64,000 nt of DNA from Paenibacillaceae bacterium (GTDB taxonomy: Bacteria > Bacillota > Bacilli > Paenibacillales > Paenibacillaceae): positions 101,083-165,082 of the forward strand of contig REGQ01000014.1 of NCBI GenBank assembly GCA_004134985.1, written 5' to 3'. The position numbers and the translations under genes are program-made. The notes under the pieces were generated by a model. That model searched no databases. It saw only the letters and a program-made list of their open reading frames with translations, and was not told the origin of the DNA. Within the stretch, counting starts at the first letter, position 1, and each line of letters starts with the position of its first letter. This document shows, in pieces, positions 28,381 to 37,392 of the stretch.

Positions 28381-31188
28381 ATGTCGGAGCAAACAACGTC
28401 AACTTTAGCGGCGAACCGTACGCAACCGAATAATTTGTTGCGCCGCGACGTACGTTTTCTGGGAAATATACTGGGAGAAGTGCTTGTTCATCAAAGCGGC
28501 CAAAAGCTGCTGGAAATTGTCGAAGAAATTCGGGAAATGAGCAAGAGCCTGCGGGCGGAGTATTTGCCAGAACTGTACGAATCATTCAAAAAAGTTATTG
28601 AGTCGCTCGATCCGGAGTTTCGCCACCAGGTCATCCGGGCGTTTGCGATTTATTTTCAGTTGGTCAATATCGCCGAACAGAATCATCGTGTCCGCCGCAA
28701 GCGCGACTACGAGCGTTCCGCTGGAGAGAGCGTACAGCCGGGTTCCATTGAGAGCGCTGTTCAGGATTTGAAGGAACGTAATATTGAAGTAAGCGTTGTT
28801 AAGGAAATGCTTAGCGAAATTTCACTTGAACTGGTTATGACCGCCCATCCGACAGAAGCGACGCGGCGCGCCGTGCTGGATATCCACCAGCGGATGGCTG
28901 CCGATGTGATGGAGATGGACAATCCGACGCTTACGCATAAAGAGCGGGAGAAGCTTCATGAGAAGCTGCGCAACGATGTGCTGACTCTGTGGCAGACCGA
29001 TGAGTTGCGCGACCGCAAGCCGACCGTTATTGATGAAGTGCGCAATGGCTTGTACTATTTTGATGAAACGCTGTTTGATGTGCTCCCGAATGTCTACGAG
29101 GAACTGGAGCGTTGTCTGGATAAATACTATCCGGGCGAAAACTGGCATGTGCCAACCTACCTCCGTTTCGGTTCATGGATCGGCGGCGACCGTGACGGCA
29201 ACCCATCAGTTACTGCGCAAGTAACTTGGGAAACGCTGACACTGCACAGACAACTGGTGCTGGATAAGTACGAGCAACTGCTTAAAGAATTGATGGAGCT
29301 GATGAGCTTCAGTAAAAATATTGTTGACGTAACCGAAGAGTTGATCGAATCCATTCACAATGACCGCCAGGAAATCGATACGGTGCAATGCACTGAATTG
29401 TGGCGCAACAAAAATGAGCCTTACCGGATCAAATTGTCCTTCATGCTTGAGAAGCTGGGCAATACGCGCAATGAAGCTTTGAAAGGGACGAACAAGCGCT
29501 ACAACAGTCCTGATGAATTAAAGCGTGATTTGCAAATTATTGACCGGAGCCTGCGCAACCATTTTGCCGATTATGTGGCTGATACTCATATCCGCAAGCT
29601 GATCCGTCAGGTGGAGCAATTCGGCTTCCATCTCTCGGCGCTGGACATTCGCCAGCACAGCAAGGAACACGAGAATGCGATGACTGAAATACTTAACAAA
29701 ATGAATATCGTGAGCGACTACTCCGCTTTGGATGAAGAAGCGAAAATCGAGCTGCTGCATCGTCTGTTGCAGGAACCGCGCCCGCTTACTTCCAGCTATC
29801 TTGATTATTCCGAAGGAACGCGTGAATGTCTTGATGTCTACCAAACGATCTACCGCGCACAGCAGGAGTTCGGCGAGAACTGTATCTCCAGCTATTTGAT
29901 CAGCATGACACAAGGGGCCAGCGACCTGCTTGAGGTGATGGTATTCGCCAAGGAAGTCGGCTTGTTCCGTCAACAGGAAGACGGCACTGTAATCTGTACG
30001 CTGCAATCTGTGCCGCTGTTTGAAACGATCGATGATCTGCACGCGGCGCCGGCTATTATGTCCAGCCTGTTTGAACTGCCAATCTACCGCTCGGCGGTGC
30101 ATGCGATGGGCAATCTGCAGGAAATTATGCTGGGCTATTCCGACAGCAACAAAGATGGCGGCGTTGTGACAGCGAACTGGGAGCTGCGCGTGGCGCTGAA
30201 CGATATTACGGAAGCTGCGCAAGCTTACGATGTGAAGCTGAAGTTTTTCCATGGGCGCGGCGGAGCGCTCGGACGCGGCGGCATGCCGCTGAACCGCAGC
30301 ATTCTGGCACAGCCTCCGCATACGGTTGGCGGCGGGATCAAGATTACGGAGCAGGGTGAAGTGCTGTCCTCTCGTTATTCCTTGAAGGGCATCGCTTACC
30401 GCAGTCTGGAACAGGCGACATCCGCCCTGATCAAAGCCGCGAAGCTGGCCCGTTACCAACATCAGGAGCCGGAAGCTGAGGCGAAATGGGATCAAATTGC
30501 GAAAGAACTGTCGGAAACGGCACAGAAGAAGTATCAGGATCTTATTTTCCGTGATGAAGACTTCCTGACGTTCTTTAAAGAATCGACGCCGCTCGCGGAA
30601 ATCGGCGAACTGAACATCGGTTCCCGTCCGTCGAAACGGAAAAACAGTGATAAATTCGAAGATTTGCGGGCGATTCCTTGGGTATTTGCCTGGACGCAAA
30701 GCCGCTATTTGCTTCCTGCCTGGTATGCTGCAGGCACGGCTTTGGAAGACTATATCGGCGGGGATGACAGCCGGCTTGATACATTGAAGCAAATGTACGA
30801 ATCGTATCCGTTCTTCCGCTCCTTGATTGACAATCTGCAGATGGCGCTGGCCAAAGCGGATTTGCTGATCGCCAAGGAGTATGCTTCCCTGATCCAGGAA
30901 GACGCTATTCGCGCCCGGATTTTTGGTTTGATTGAGGAAGAGTATGCGCGGACATCTGCAATTATTTTGGAAATAACCGGTCAAAACGAGATTTTGGACA
31001 ATGTTCCCGTCATTCAGGAGTCCATTCGACTGCGCAATCCTTATGTCGATCCGCTTAGCTACATGCAGGTTCAACTGCTGACAGAGCTTCGCGACATGCG
31101 CGCTCGTGAGGAAGATGATCCGGAACTGCTGCGCGAAGTGCTGCTGACCATCAACGGGATTGCAGCCGGTCTGCGCAATACGGGATAA
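28381..31188 (+). CDS. ppc: Phosphoenolpyruvate carboxylase
   Basis: Enzyme of 935 residues that carboxylates phosphoenolpyruvate to oxaloacetate to refill the citric acid cycle. Landmarks are MTAHPTEATRR with the catalytic histidine (about 158), a GGDRDGNP segment, the glycine-rich FHGRGGALGRGG (about 623) and the C-terminal RNPYVDPLSYMQ. Length and motif order are normal. AGGAGGAAAG precedes the ATG. It is a single-gene unit, with no sign of unusual composition. Confidence 0.97.
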   Translation: MSEQTTSTLAANRTQPNNLLRRDVRFLGNILGEVLVHQSGQKLLEIVEEIREMSKSLRAEYLPELYESFKKVIESLDPEFRHQVIRAFAIYFQLVNIAEQNHRVRRKRDYERSAGESVQPGSIESAVQDLKERNIEVSVVKEMLSEISLELVMTAHPTEATRRAVLDIHQRMAADVMEMDNPTLTHKEREKLHEKLRNDVLTLWQTDELRDRKPTVIDEVRNGLYYFDETLFDVLPNVYEELERCLDKYYPGENWHVPTYLRFGSWIGGDRDGNPSVTAQVTWETLTLHRQLVLDKYEQLLKELMELMSFSKNIVDVTEELIESIHNDRQEIDTVQCTELWRNKNEPYRIKLSFMLEKLGNTRNEALKGTNKRYNSPDELKRDLQIIDRSLRNHFADYVADTHIRKLIRQVEQFGFHLSALDIRQHSKEHENAMTEILNKMNIVSDYSALDEEAKIELLHRLLQEPRPLTSSYLDYSEGTRECLDVYQTIYRAQQEFGENCISSYLISMTQGASDLLEVMVFAKEVGLFRQQEDGTVICTLQSVPLFETIDDLHAAPAIMSSLFELPIYRSAVHAMGNLQEIMLGYSDSNKDGGVVTANWELRVALNDITEAAQAYDVKLKFFHGRGGALGRGGMPLNRSILAQPPHTVGGGIKITEQGEVLSSRYSLKGIAYRSLEQATSALIKAAKLARYQHQEPEAEAKWDQIAKELSETAQKKYQDLIFRDEDFLTFFKESTPLAEIGELNIGSRPSKRKNSDKFEDLRAIPWVFAWTQSRYLLPAWYAAGTALEDYIGGDDSRLDTLKQMYESYPFFRSLIDNLQMALAKADLLIAKEYASLIQEDAIRARIFGLIEEEYARTSAIILEITGQNEILDNVPVIQESIRLRNPYVDPLSYMQVQLLTELRDMRAREEDDPELLREVLLTINGIAAGLRNTG

Positions 31189-31325
31189 TGTTTATATAAC
31201 CAACGTTACTGACCATTTGCAGCTTATGGCTGGACGCAAGAGCGGCGGCGAAAGTCCCCTCAGCGCCCAGCCTTTCGCGGGTTAACAATCGTACGGCGCA
31301 CATGGCACGTTTGGAGGAATGGTTC

Positions 31326-31892
31326 TTGAAATCTTTGGAAGCGCGCTTGGCGCGTATGGCTTTGAAGGGCGATCAGCGGGCGTTTGAGGAAATCGTTGGT
31401 TTGTATCAGGATAAGCTGTATCATTTGGCTTACCGGATGTTAAGCAACCGACAGGAAGCGGAGGATGCCGTACAGGAAACGTTCCTCCGTGTTTATAATA
31501 ACCTTGAGCGTTATGACGATACGATGAAGTTCTCTACCTGGATTTACCGGATTGCAACGAATCTCTGTATCGACAGGCTGCGCAAGCGCAAACCCAGCTA
31601 TTCACTGGATGCAGAGTCCAATGAATATGAGGGGCTTGACGGTTATTCGATGATCCCAAGCGACAACCGTACGCCGGAGAGCGAGACACTGCAGTCGGAA
31701 ACCCAGAGCATCATCTATCAGGCAATGGGGACACTGCCCGCGAAATATAAAACAATTATGATTTTACGGTATCTGCAGGAGTTGTCGCTGCAGGAAATTG
31801 GCGATGTGCTTGGCATGCCTGTGACCACCATCAAAACGCGAGTTCACCGCGGCAGGGAGTTTCTGCGCAAAAAGCTGGAACGTGTCTTGTAA
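31326..31892 (+). CDS. sigW: ECF RNA polymerase sigma factor SigW
   Basis: Sigma-70 region 2 (QDKLYHLAYRMLSNRQEAEDAVQETFLRVYNN, with FSTWIYRIATNLCIDRLRKRKP) and region 4 (LSLQEIGDVLGMPVTTIKTRVHRGRE) identify an ECF factor close to SigW, the cell-envelope stress sigma factor. TTG at 31326 is preferred since GGAGG lies eight bases upstream; an in-frame ATG at 31302 has no ribosome binding site. The anti-sigma gene follows, and a perfect ECF-type promoter lies between the two genes rather than before sigW. Confidence 0.9.
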   Translation: MKSLEARLARMALKGDQRAFEEIVGLYQDKLYHLAYRMLSNRQEAEDAVQETFLRVYNNLERYDDTMKFSTWIYRIATNLCIDRLRKRKPSYSLDAESNEYEGLDGYSMIPSDNRTPESETLQSETQSIIYQAMGTLPAKYKTIMILRYLQELSLQEIGDVLGMPVTTIKTRVHRGREFLRKKLERVL

Positions 31893-31910
31893 TTTTTCGT
31901 ATTATATTTT

Positions 31911-31936
31911 TGAAACATATTTTAGGATAATACGTA
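31911..31936 (+). promoter_or_regulatory. SigW-type ECF promoter between sigW and rsiW
   Basis: TGAAAC (31911-31916) and CGTA (31933-31936) are 16 bases apart, exactly the consensus recognised by SigW. It would drive rsiW separately from sigW. No such sequence is visible in the 137 bases before sigW. Confidence 0.75.
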
Positions 31937-31990
31937 TTCGTTATTAAATACATGCTTGCATGTTTCAATTTGCGGAAAGGATTGGCTGCC

Positions 31991-32626
31991 ATGAAATGCA
32001 ACGTCGCCATCAAATTTATGCATGAATATTTGGATGACGACCTGCCCCGGGAAGATGTTGTCACACTGAAAGAGCATATGCTCGGTTGCCCGGAATGCAG
32101 GATGCGGTTCGAACAGCTTAAGAGTACGGAAGCGTTCGTACATGCAGCAATGGTGGATAAAATCTCCTGCATTGCTGTTGTGAAGCCAGAAGAATCTCAT
32201 TCCGCGTTATTGACAAACCGCATCATGCAGGGACTTCCAAGCAAGGGACGTACACGCGGGTGGAGTTGGATTCGCAAGCATCCTGCTTCAACGGTAGCTG
32301 CTGTGTTTCTGGTCGTTATGCTGACAAGCTTTTTTTCCATGTGGAATCATGAGAAGGAGCTTGTCATTCGTGGAACAGACTTGCAGCAGCTTGTCATTGA
32401 AGGAGATAAGGTTACAGTACCGGAAGGCGTTCAAATCCATGGTAATCTGACGGTAGAGAATGGTACGGCTAATGTGCACGGCGAAGTGTTGGGTAATTTG
32501 ACAGTGATCGACGGTTCACTCAATCTGGCATCCACTGCCCGAATTATAGGCGAGAACCGCGAGATTAACCAAGCGCTTGATTGGCTCTGGTTCAAGATTA
32601 CCCAGACTGTCAGTGAGTTGAAGTAG
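31991..32626 (+). CDS. rsiW: Anti-sigma-W factor RsiW (zinc-finger anti-sigma)
   Basis: Protein of 211 residues. The cytoplasmic N-terminus has the zinc-coordinating HxxxCxxC motif (EHMLGCPECRM, about 31-41) that holds the sigma factor; a transmembrane helix (TVAAVFLVVMLTSFFSMW) near 101-118 follows. The extracytoplasmic tail has repeating polymer-like turns (VTVPEGVQIHGNLTVENGT, VHGEVLGNLTVIDGS) that resemble bactofilin-type beta-helix repeats. ATG at 31991 follows GGAAAGG. Regulated proteolysis at the membrane would free SigW under envelope stress. Confidence 0.88.
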   Translation: MKCNVAIKFMHEYLDDDLPREDVVTLKEHMLGCPECRMRFEQLKSTEAFVHAAMVDKISCIAVVKPEESHSALLTNRIMQGLPSKGRTRGWSWIRKHPASTVAAVFLVVMLTSFFSMWNHEKELVIRGTDLQQLVIEGDKVTVPEGVQIHGNLTVENGTANVHGEVLGNLTVIDGSLNLASTARIIGENREINQALDWLWFKITQTVSELK

Positions 32627-32637
32627 CAATAAAACAG

Positions 32638-32664
32638 CCTCTCTGCTATCAGGGAGGTTTTTTT
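32638..32664 (+). terminator. Rho-independent terminator after rsiW
   Basis: CCTCTCTG pairs with CAGGGAGG around a four-base loop and seven T bases follow. It separates sigW-rsiW from the cdaA operon. Confidence 0.88.
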
Positions 32665-32756
32665 CACAAATTAAAGGATTTGCAAACCCCGATATAGAAG
32701 ATAATAAAGTTGAGCAATATAAAGAAGCAGCTGTGAGAGCCGATGGGGGTTGGCGG

Positions 32757-33584
32757 ATGAACTACTTTGTCGATTTGAACTGGAAAGATTGGATCAAAGA
32801 TTTGATTGACGTCGGGATCGTCAGTTATATTATATATCAGTTGTTTCTTCTAGTTAGAGGGACGCGCGCAGTCCAACTGCTTAAGGGCATTTTCGTGGTG
32901 GTTGCGATTTGGGCGATTAGCACCTGGTTCAATCTGTACACATTGAAATGGCTCCTGAATCAGTTGTTCCCGCTCGGGCTCGTTACCGTGCTTATTATTT
33001 TCCAGCCTGAGCTGCGCAGGGCGCTTGAACAATTGGGCAGAGGGAAGCTCTTCAGCCGCGCTAATGCGGTGGAGAGAGAGGCCCATGACCGGATTGATGA
33101 GGTCATTAAAGCCGTTAACTATACGTCACAACGGAAGATCGGGGCGCTGATTGTTTTCGAGCGTGAAACGGGACTGAACGAATATATTGAATCCGGCATT
33201 CGTATGGAGTCGCAGGTCAGCTCCGAATTGCTCAGCAATATATTCATTCCCAATACGCCGCTGCATGATGGAGCGGTCATTATTCGAGGCACTCAGATTA
33301 TGGCTGCGGGCTGTTATTTGCCCCTGTCGGAAAACCCGTTCATCAGCAAAGAGCTGGGGACGCGCCATCGGGCGGCTATCGGCATAAGTGAAGTAGGCGA
33401 TGCCATTGCGATTGTTGTCTCTGAGGAGACCGGTCAGGTTTCGCTTGCGCTTGGCGGGATGGTCGTGCGGGATATTAAAGAAGAATCGTTAATTTCCAAG
33501 CTTTTTGAGGAACTGACGCCGCGCACTGGCGAAGCAAGGAAGCGTGTGTCGTTCTGGAAGCGGAAGGAGGGACGCAATGGATAA
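32757..33584 (+). CDS. cdaA: Diadenylate cyclase CdaA
   Basis: Membrane enzyme of 275 residues making c-di-AMP from two ATP. Three N-terminal helices (about 12-95) precede the DAC domain with the catalytic motifs DGA (Asp171, in LHDGAVII) and RHR (203-205, in GTRHRAAIG). ATG at 32757 follows GGGGGT; an in-frame start eight codons earlier is less likely. It overlaps the regulator cdaR by eight bases. The gene order cdaA-cdaR-glmM is widely conserved in Firmicutes and links c-di-AMP with cell-wall precursor supply. Confidence 0.96.
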   Translation: MNYFVDLNWKDWIKDLIDVGIVSYIIYQLFLLVRGTRAVQLLKGIFVVVAIWAISTWFNLYTLKWLLNQLFPLGLVTVLIIFQPELRRALEQLGRGKLFSRANAVEREAHDRIDEVIKAVNYTSQRKIGALIVFERETGLNEYIESGIRMESQVSSELLSNIFIPNTPLHDGAVIIRGTQIMAAGCYLPLSENPFISKELGTRHRAAIGISEVGDAIAIVVSEETGQVSLALGGMVVRDIKEESLISKLFEELTPRTGEARKRVSFWKRKEGRNG

Positions 33585-35373
33585 GTGGTTAAGTCATCCC
33601 ACAGCATTGAAGATCACTTCCATTGTGCTTGCCATTCTGCTTTGGGCGGTCGTCCATTTTGACTCGGAATCTCCGAACACCGTGGCCTCTCTCATTGATA
33701 CGAAAGTGATGGAGGCTGTTACGATCCAGACGCGCGGCATGGATGAAAATCTGCATGATCTGCGTGTGCTCGAACCTACGGTTGTCCGCATTATGGTGAG
33801 GGGCAATAAGGCTGATCTGATCGCAGCAGAGGAAAAAGAATATAAGGTTTATGTGGATTTGACCGATATTCCGGATGGGCAGCATATTTTACCGCTGGAG
33901 GTCGAACATCCCAAACGGATTCAGGTGATCCAGCTTTCTCCTGCGAAGGTAACGGTGGAACTGGAGCCTGTAACATCGAATGATTTCAATGTAGCGGTCA
34001 ATACGACTGGAACGCCAGGCCATAGTTACAAAGTAGGCACGCCCATCATAAATCCGGGCATTGTCAACGTTACGTTGCCTAATGATATGATGGAGCAGGT
34101 AGGCAGTGTCATTGCAGAAGTGAATGTTAACGGCAAAGAGGATTCTTTTGTCGAGAAGAAGGCGCAGCTCGCCGTATACAGCAAAGCGGGGGAAGAGATG
34201 ACGAACGCTGTCATCGATCCGCCGACCGTTGAAGTGGAAGTGCCGATTATCAAGCCGTCCGTTAAGCTGCCGCTGCAGCTTGCGATGACCGGTAAGCTGG
34301 CAGACGGGCTCAGCCTTGTCTCGGTTACGCCAGAAGTGAACCAGATTACGGTATACGGTCCTCAGGCTGAGCTGGACAAGCTGACTGTATTCGATGACGT
34401 CTCATTGAATCTGTCGTCGATCAAACAATCCGGCGTCATTACGCTGGATCTTAGCCCGCCTGGCAAGCTGGCAGCAGTAGAGCCATCCAAGCTGAATGTA
34501 AAAGTGGAAGTGGCGCCGTTTGAAGTGCGGACGATTCCGCAGGTTCCGGTTTCCTTAACGGGGCTACAGGAAGGACTTGAAGCTGTATTCACCACCCCAG
34601 AGAGCGGCCGTCTCGACCTGCAGGTGACAGGTGCGCCGAGCGTTCTGGCTGGGCTTGCCGCCGGCGATATTGAACTGATTGCCAACCTGGAGGGGCTGAA
34701 GCCGGGAACCCGTAAAGTGAAGGTACAGGCGGTGCTTCCGCATTATGTAGAAGCGACCGCGCCTGAGCAACTGGAAGTCACCGTGGAGATTACCGAAAGC
34801 GAGCAGGTGTTTGTCCCCGGTGACGGAGCTGCAGGGGAAGAACCGGGCGAAGGGGAGACGGACCCTCCGGTGACGCCCAACGTTCCTGATACCGGCAGTG
34901 GCAGCGGTAATGGAGAGGGAGGCACAGGCGAAACGGACAGCCCGGACAATTCGGGCAATTCCGGGAATGGAAATTCAGGAGGTAATGAAGGTTCCGGTGG
35001 CGAAAACTCCGGCGATGAAGGCAACTCAGGCACAGGCAACGCAGGAAACGGGGGGAATTCGGGCAATACCGGCACAAAAGGCAATACAGGCAGCAAAAGT
35101 GATCCAGGAAATATAGATAACACAAGTAGTCCAGGAAACTCCGGCAATTCAGGTAATTCAGGCAATGACAACAACGAAACTGCAGAGAACGGCGGAACGG
35201 GAACAATTGTTGATTCTACGGAGCCGCCTGCAGACAATTCTGAAGCTCCTGGCACCAACAGGGGTGGCAATAACACCAATGCGGCAGGTGACCCTTCAGG
35301 GCTTCCTGTTAATCCGATGAATCGAAAAAAATTGGCGGTGCACGTCGTTAACCACCATGTGAATATAGTGTAG
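33577..35373 (+). CDS. cdaR: CdaA regulator CdaR (YbbR domains) with a long Gly/Asn/Ser-rich tail
   Basis: Protein of 598 residues. An N-terminal helix (ITSIVLAILLWAVVHF) anchors it; the outside part has several YbbR repeats (about residues 45-415). Residues from about 425 onward form a low-complexity tail of Gly, Asn, Ser, Glu and Thr in short GNSG- and GNTG-like units, then a short basic end. The Bacillus subtilis protein is, from memory, well over 100 residues shorter, so the tail is extra. YbbR proteins bind CdaA and tune its activity. AAGGAGGG precedes the ATG inside the end of cdaA. Confidence 0.92.
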   Translation: MDKWLSHPTALKITSIVLAILLWAVVHFDSESPNTVASLIDTKVMEAVTIQTRGMDENLHDLRVLEPTVVRIMVRGNKADLIAAEEKEYKVYVDLTDIPDGQHILPLEVEHPKRIQVIQLSPAKVTVELEPVTSNDFNVAVNTTGTPGHSYKVGTPIINPGIVNVTLPNDMMEQVGSVIAEVNVNGKEDSFVEKKAQLAVYSKAGEEMTNAVIDPPTVEVEVPIIKPSVKLPLQLAMTGKLADGLSLVSVTPEVNQITVYGPQAELDKLTVFDDVSLNLSSIKQSGVITLDLSPPGKLAAVEPSKLNVKVEVAPFEVRTIPQVPVSLTGLQEGLEAVFTTPESGRLDLQVTGAPSVLAGLAAGDIELIANLEGLKPGTRKVKVQAVLPHYVEATAPEQLEVTVEITESEQVFVPGDGAAGEEPGEGETDPPVTPNVPDTGSGSGNGEGGTGETDSPDNSGNSGNGNSGGNEGSGGENSGDEGNSGTGNAGNGGNSGNTGTKGNTGSKSDPGNIDNTSSPGNSGNSGNSGNDNNETAENGGTGTIVDSTEPPADNSEAPGTNRGGNNTNAAGDPSGLPVNPMNRKKLAVHVVNHHVNIV

Positions 35374-35433
35374 TAATTGCAAGATTAAACAAAATCATAG
35401 CACAACAATGGGATTAAAAGGGGATAAACTCTT

Positions 35434-36774
35434 ATGGGGAAGTATTTTGGAACTGATGGCGTACGTGGCGTTGCGAATCGTGAACTGACACCTGAGCTGG
35501 CTTATAAAATCGGCCGCTGCGGCGGATATGTGCTTGCAGGTCAAGTGGAGAAGCCTAAAGTAGTAATCGGTCTGGATACGCGTATTTCCGGCCCGATGCT
35601 GGAAGCGGCACTAATTGCAGGTCTGTTGTCGATTGGAGCGGACGTCGTACGGCTTGGCGTGCTTTCAACACCAGCTGTTGCTTATTTGACAAGAACACTG
35701 GGCGCGAACGCCGGCGTCATGATCTCGGCTTCACATAACCCGGTGGAAGATAACGGCATTAAGTTTTTTGGCGGCGATGGCTTCAAGTTGTCCGATGAGA
35801 CAGAACTTGAAATAGAGCGTCTGATCGATGCGGAATACGATGATCTGCCGCGCCCTGAAGGCGTTGCAATTGGCAAAGTTACCAAGCAGGCTGATGCGAG
35901 CCAGAGTTATCTGGATTTTCTTAAAACAACGATCGATGGCAGATTCGACGGCATGAAAATTGTGCTAGATTGTGCTCACGGGTCAGCTTCCGCGCTTGCC
36001 CCGGTTATTTTCTCCGATTTGGGAGCCGAAGTGATTGCGGTTGGCGCTGAGCCCGACGGGCTGAACATTAATAACGGTGTAGGATCAACACATCCGGACT
36101 ATGTGCGCGAGCAGGTACTGGCGCATCAGGCTGATCTCGGATTGTCCTATGACGGGGATGCTGACCGGTTGATTGCGATCGATGATCAAGGGGAAGAAGT
36201 CGATGGCGACTTCATTCTTTGTATTCTTGGGGAGTCCTTGCGGCAGGCAGGCAAGCTTAACGCAGACACGGTCGTCACCACCGTCATGAGCAACATCGGT
36301 TTCTTTAAAGCTGCCGAGCGCTTGGGACTGAAGACGGCACAGACGGCAGTAGGCGACCGCTATGTGATGGAAGAGATGCGCCGCAGCGGTTTCAATCTGG
36401 GCGGCGAGCAGTCCGGCCATGTTATTTTCCTGGATTACAACACAACAGGCGACGGTATACTGACTTCCTTGCAATTGGTCAATACGCTGGCAGCTTCAAA
36501 ACAGAAGTTGAGCGAAGCGAAGCGTCTGATGAAGAAATATCCCCAGGTTTTGATTAATGTGAAAGTCGCCGACAAGAGCAAGTACAACAACAACACAGCG
36601 ATTGCCGATGCGGTAGAAAGTGTGGAAAAAGAACTTGGCGACAACGGCCGGGTGCTTGTTCGTCCATCTGGAACAGAGTCGTTAATCCGTGTCATGGCTG
36701 AGGGGCCGGACAAACCGTTGGTAGAGCAATATGTCGCGCAAATTGTCGATGTGGTGCGAAGAGAGCTTGGGTAA
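35434..36774 (+). CDS. glmM: Phosphoglucosamine mutase
   Basis: Enzyme of 446 residues converting glucosamine-6-phosphate to glucosamine-1-phosphate for peptidoglycan synthesis. The phosphoserine loop is ISASHNPVEDNG (Ser about 100), metal binding is SYDGDADR, the sugar-binding loop GGEQSGHV and the phosphate loop RPSGTESLIRVM. Start behind AAAAGGGGAT. Third gene of the cdaA-cdaR-glmM unit; its product uses the output of glmS, the next gene. Confidence 0.97.
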   Translation: MGKYFGTDGVRGVANRELTPELAYKIGRCGGYVLAGQVEKPKVVIGLDTRISGPMLEAALIAGLLSIGADVVRLGVLSTPAVAYLTRTLGANAGVMISASHNPVEDNGIKFFGGDGFKLSDETELEIERLIDAEYDDLPRPEGVAIGKVTKQADASQSYLDFLKTTIDGRFDGMKIVLDCAHGSASALAPVIFSDLGAEVIAVGAEPDGLNINNGVGSTHPDYVREQVLAHQADLGLSYDGDADRLIAIDDQGEEVDGDFILCILGESLRQAGKLNADTVVTTVMSNIGFFKAAERLGLKTAQTAVGDRYVMEEMRRSGFNLGGEQSGHVIFLDYNTTGDGILTSLQLVNTLAASKQKLSEAKRLMKKYPQVLINVKVADKSKYNNNTAIADAVESVEKELGDNGRVLVRPSGTESLIRVMAEGPDKPLVEQYVAQIVDVVRRELG

Positions 36775-36912
36775 TCGACTTGCTGTCCCCGGATTTCTCT
36801 TGGTCGTTATTGGGCGCAGTTACATTGGAACCCGGGGCGCTCGCTTGGCCTGATTGCAGCCGGTTACTGCTAGTTGCAGTGACAATAGAAGAATTTTTTA
36901 ATGTTGAAAGAG

Positions 36913-36941
36913 TTGCATTAGCTCGTCAAATTGAATAAGAT
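36913..36941 (+). promoter_or_regulatory. Sigma-A promoter of glmS
   Basis: TTGCAT and TAAGAT are 17 bases apart, giving a start near 36949, about 46 bases before the ribozyme core. glmS therefore has its own promoter apart from the cdaA-glmM unit. Confidence 0.65.
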
Positions 36942-36994
36942 AGAAATTATTATTTTGGAATGGAAAGGCAGGGCAGAGGTTGTGTGCATGACAA

Positions 36995-37170
36995 AGCGCC
37001 AGAGCTTGCGATGGGGAACGCTGTACAGGGAATTACAATTGTGCAGGCGTTAGCAAGCTGACGAGGTGAAGGTGTTCGAAATTTTCGGCGGGGACCTTCC
37101 GGTTAAGTATTCAGACCGCAAATCGCAGCGTAAATCGGTTGGGTGACCAGCCGCACAATCGCACGATGGA
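36995..37170 (+). ncRNA. glmS self-cleaving ribozyme (GlcN6P-responsive)
   Basis: The leader has the conserved glmS ribozyme parts in order: AGCGCCAGAGCTTGC at the 5' end, an extended variable P2-P1 hairpin region, GACGAGGTGAAGGTG, TTCGAAATTTTCGGCGGGG, CCTTCCGGTTAAG, and the 3' GGGTGACC with its pseudoknot strand. Cleavage is expected after A36995, before GCGCC. Glucosamine-6-phosphate acts as coenzyme, so high product leads to mRNA cleavage and decay. The ribozyme ends about 220 bases before the glmS start. Confidence 0.93.
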
Positions 37171-37224
37171 ATACAACATATCATTCACGATAAGGTTGCT
37201 CGAACGGATAAGAGCCTACCTTTA

Positions 37225-37287
37225 TTCCTGAATGTCCACGATGCCGATATCTTGCTATCGGTAGGGCAGGAAGGTTTTGTGTTTTGC
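37225..37287 (+). terminator. Terminator-like double hairpin between ribozyme and glmS
   Basis: TTCCTG (37225) pairs with CAGGAA (37267), enclosing a perfect CCGATA/TATCGG stem at 37244-37261, and GGTTTTGTGTTTTG follows. This may be an attenuator or a structure in the cleaved leader. The T-run is interrupted, so it is only a candidate. Confidence 0.35.
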
Positions 37288-37392
37288 CGGATGCGTCCGG
37301 ATCAACCAAATATCGCCTGACACCGCATAGTGTGGTAGGCATCCGTGTACAGCCAGGGTCAAAAAATAACTGTTACGGAGGTCTGTTAAACG

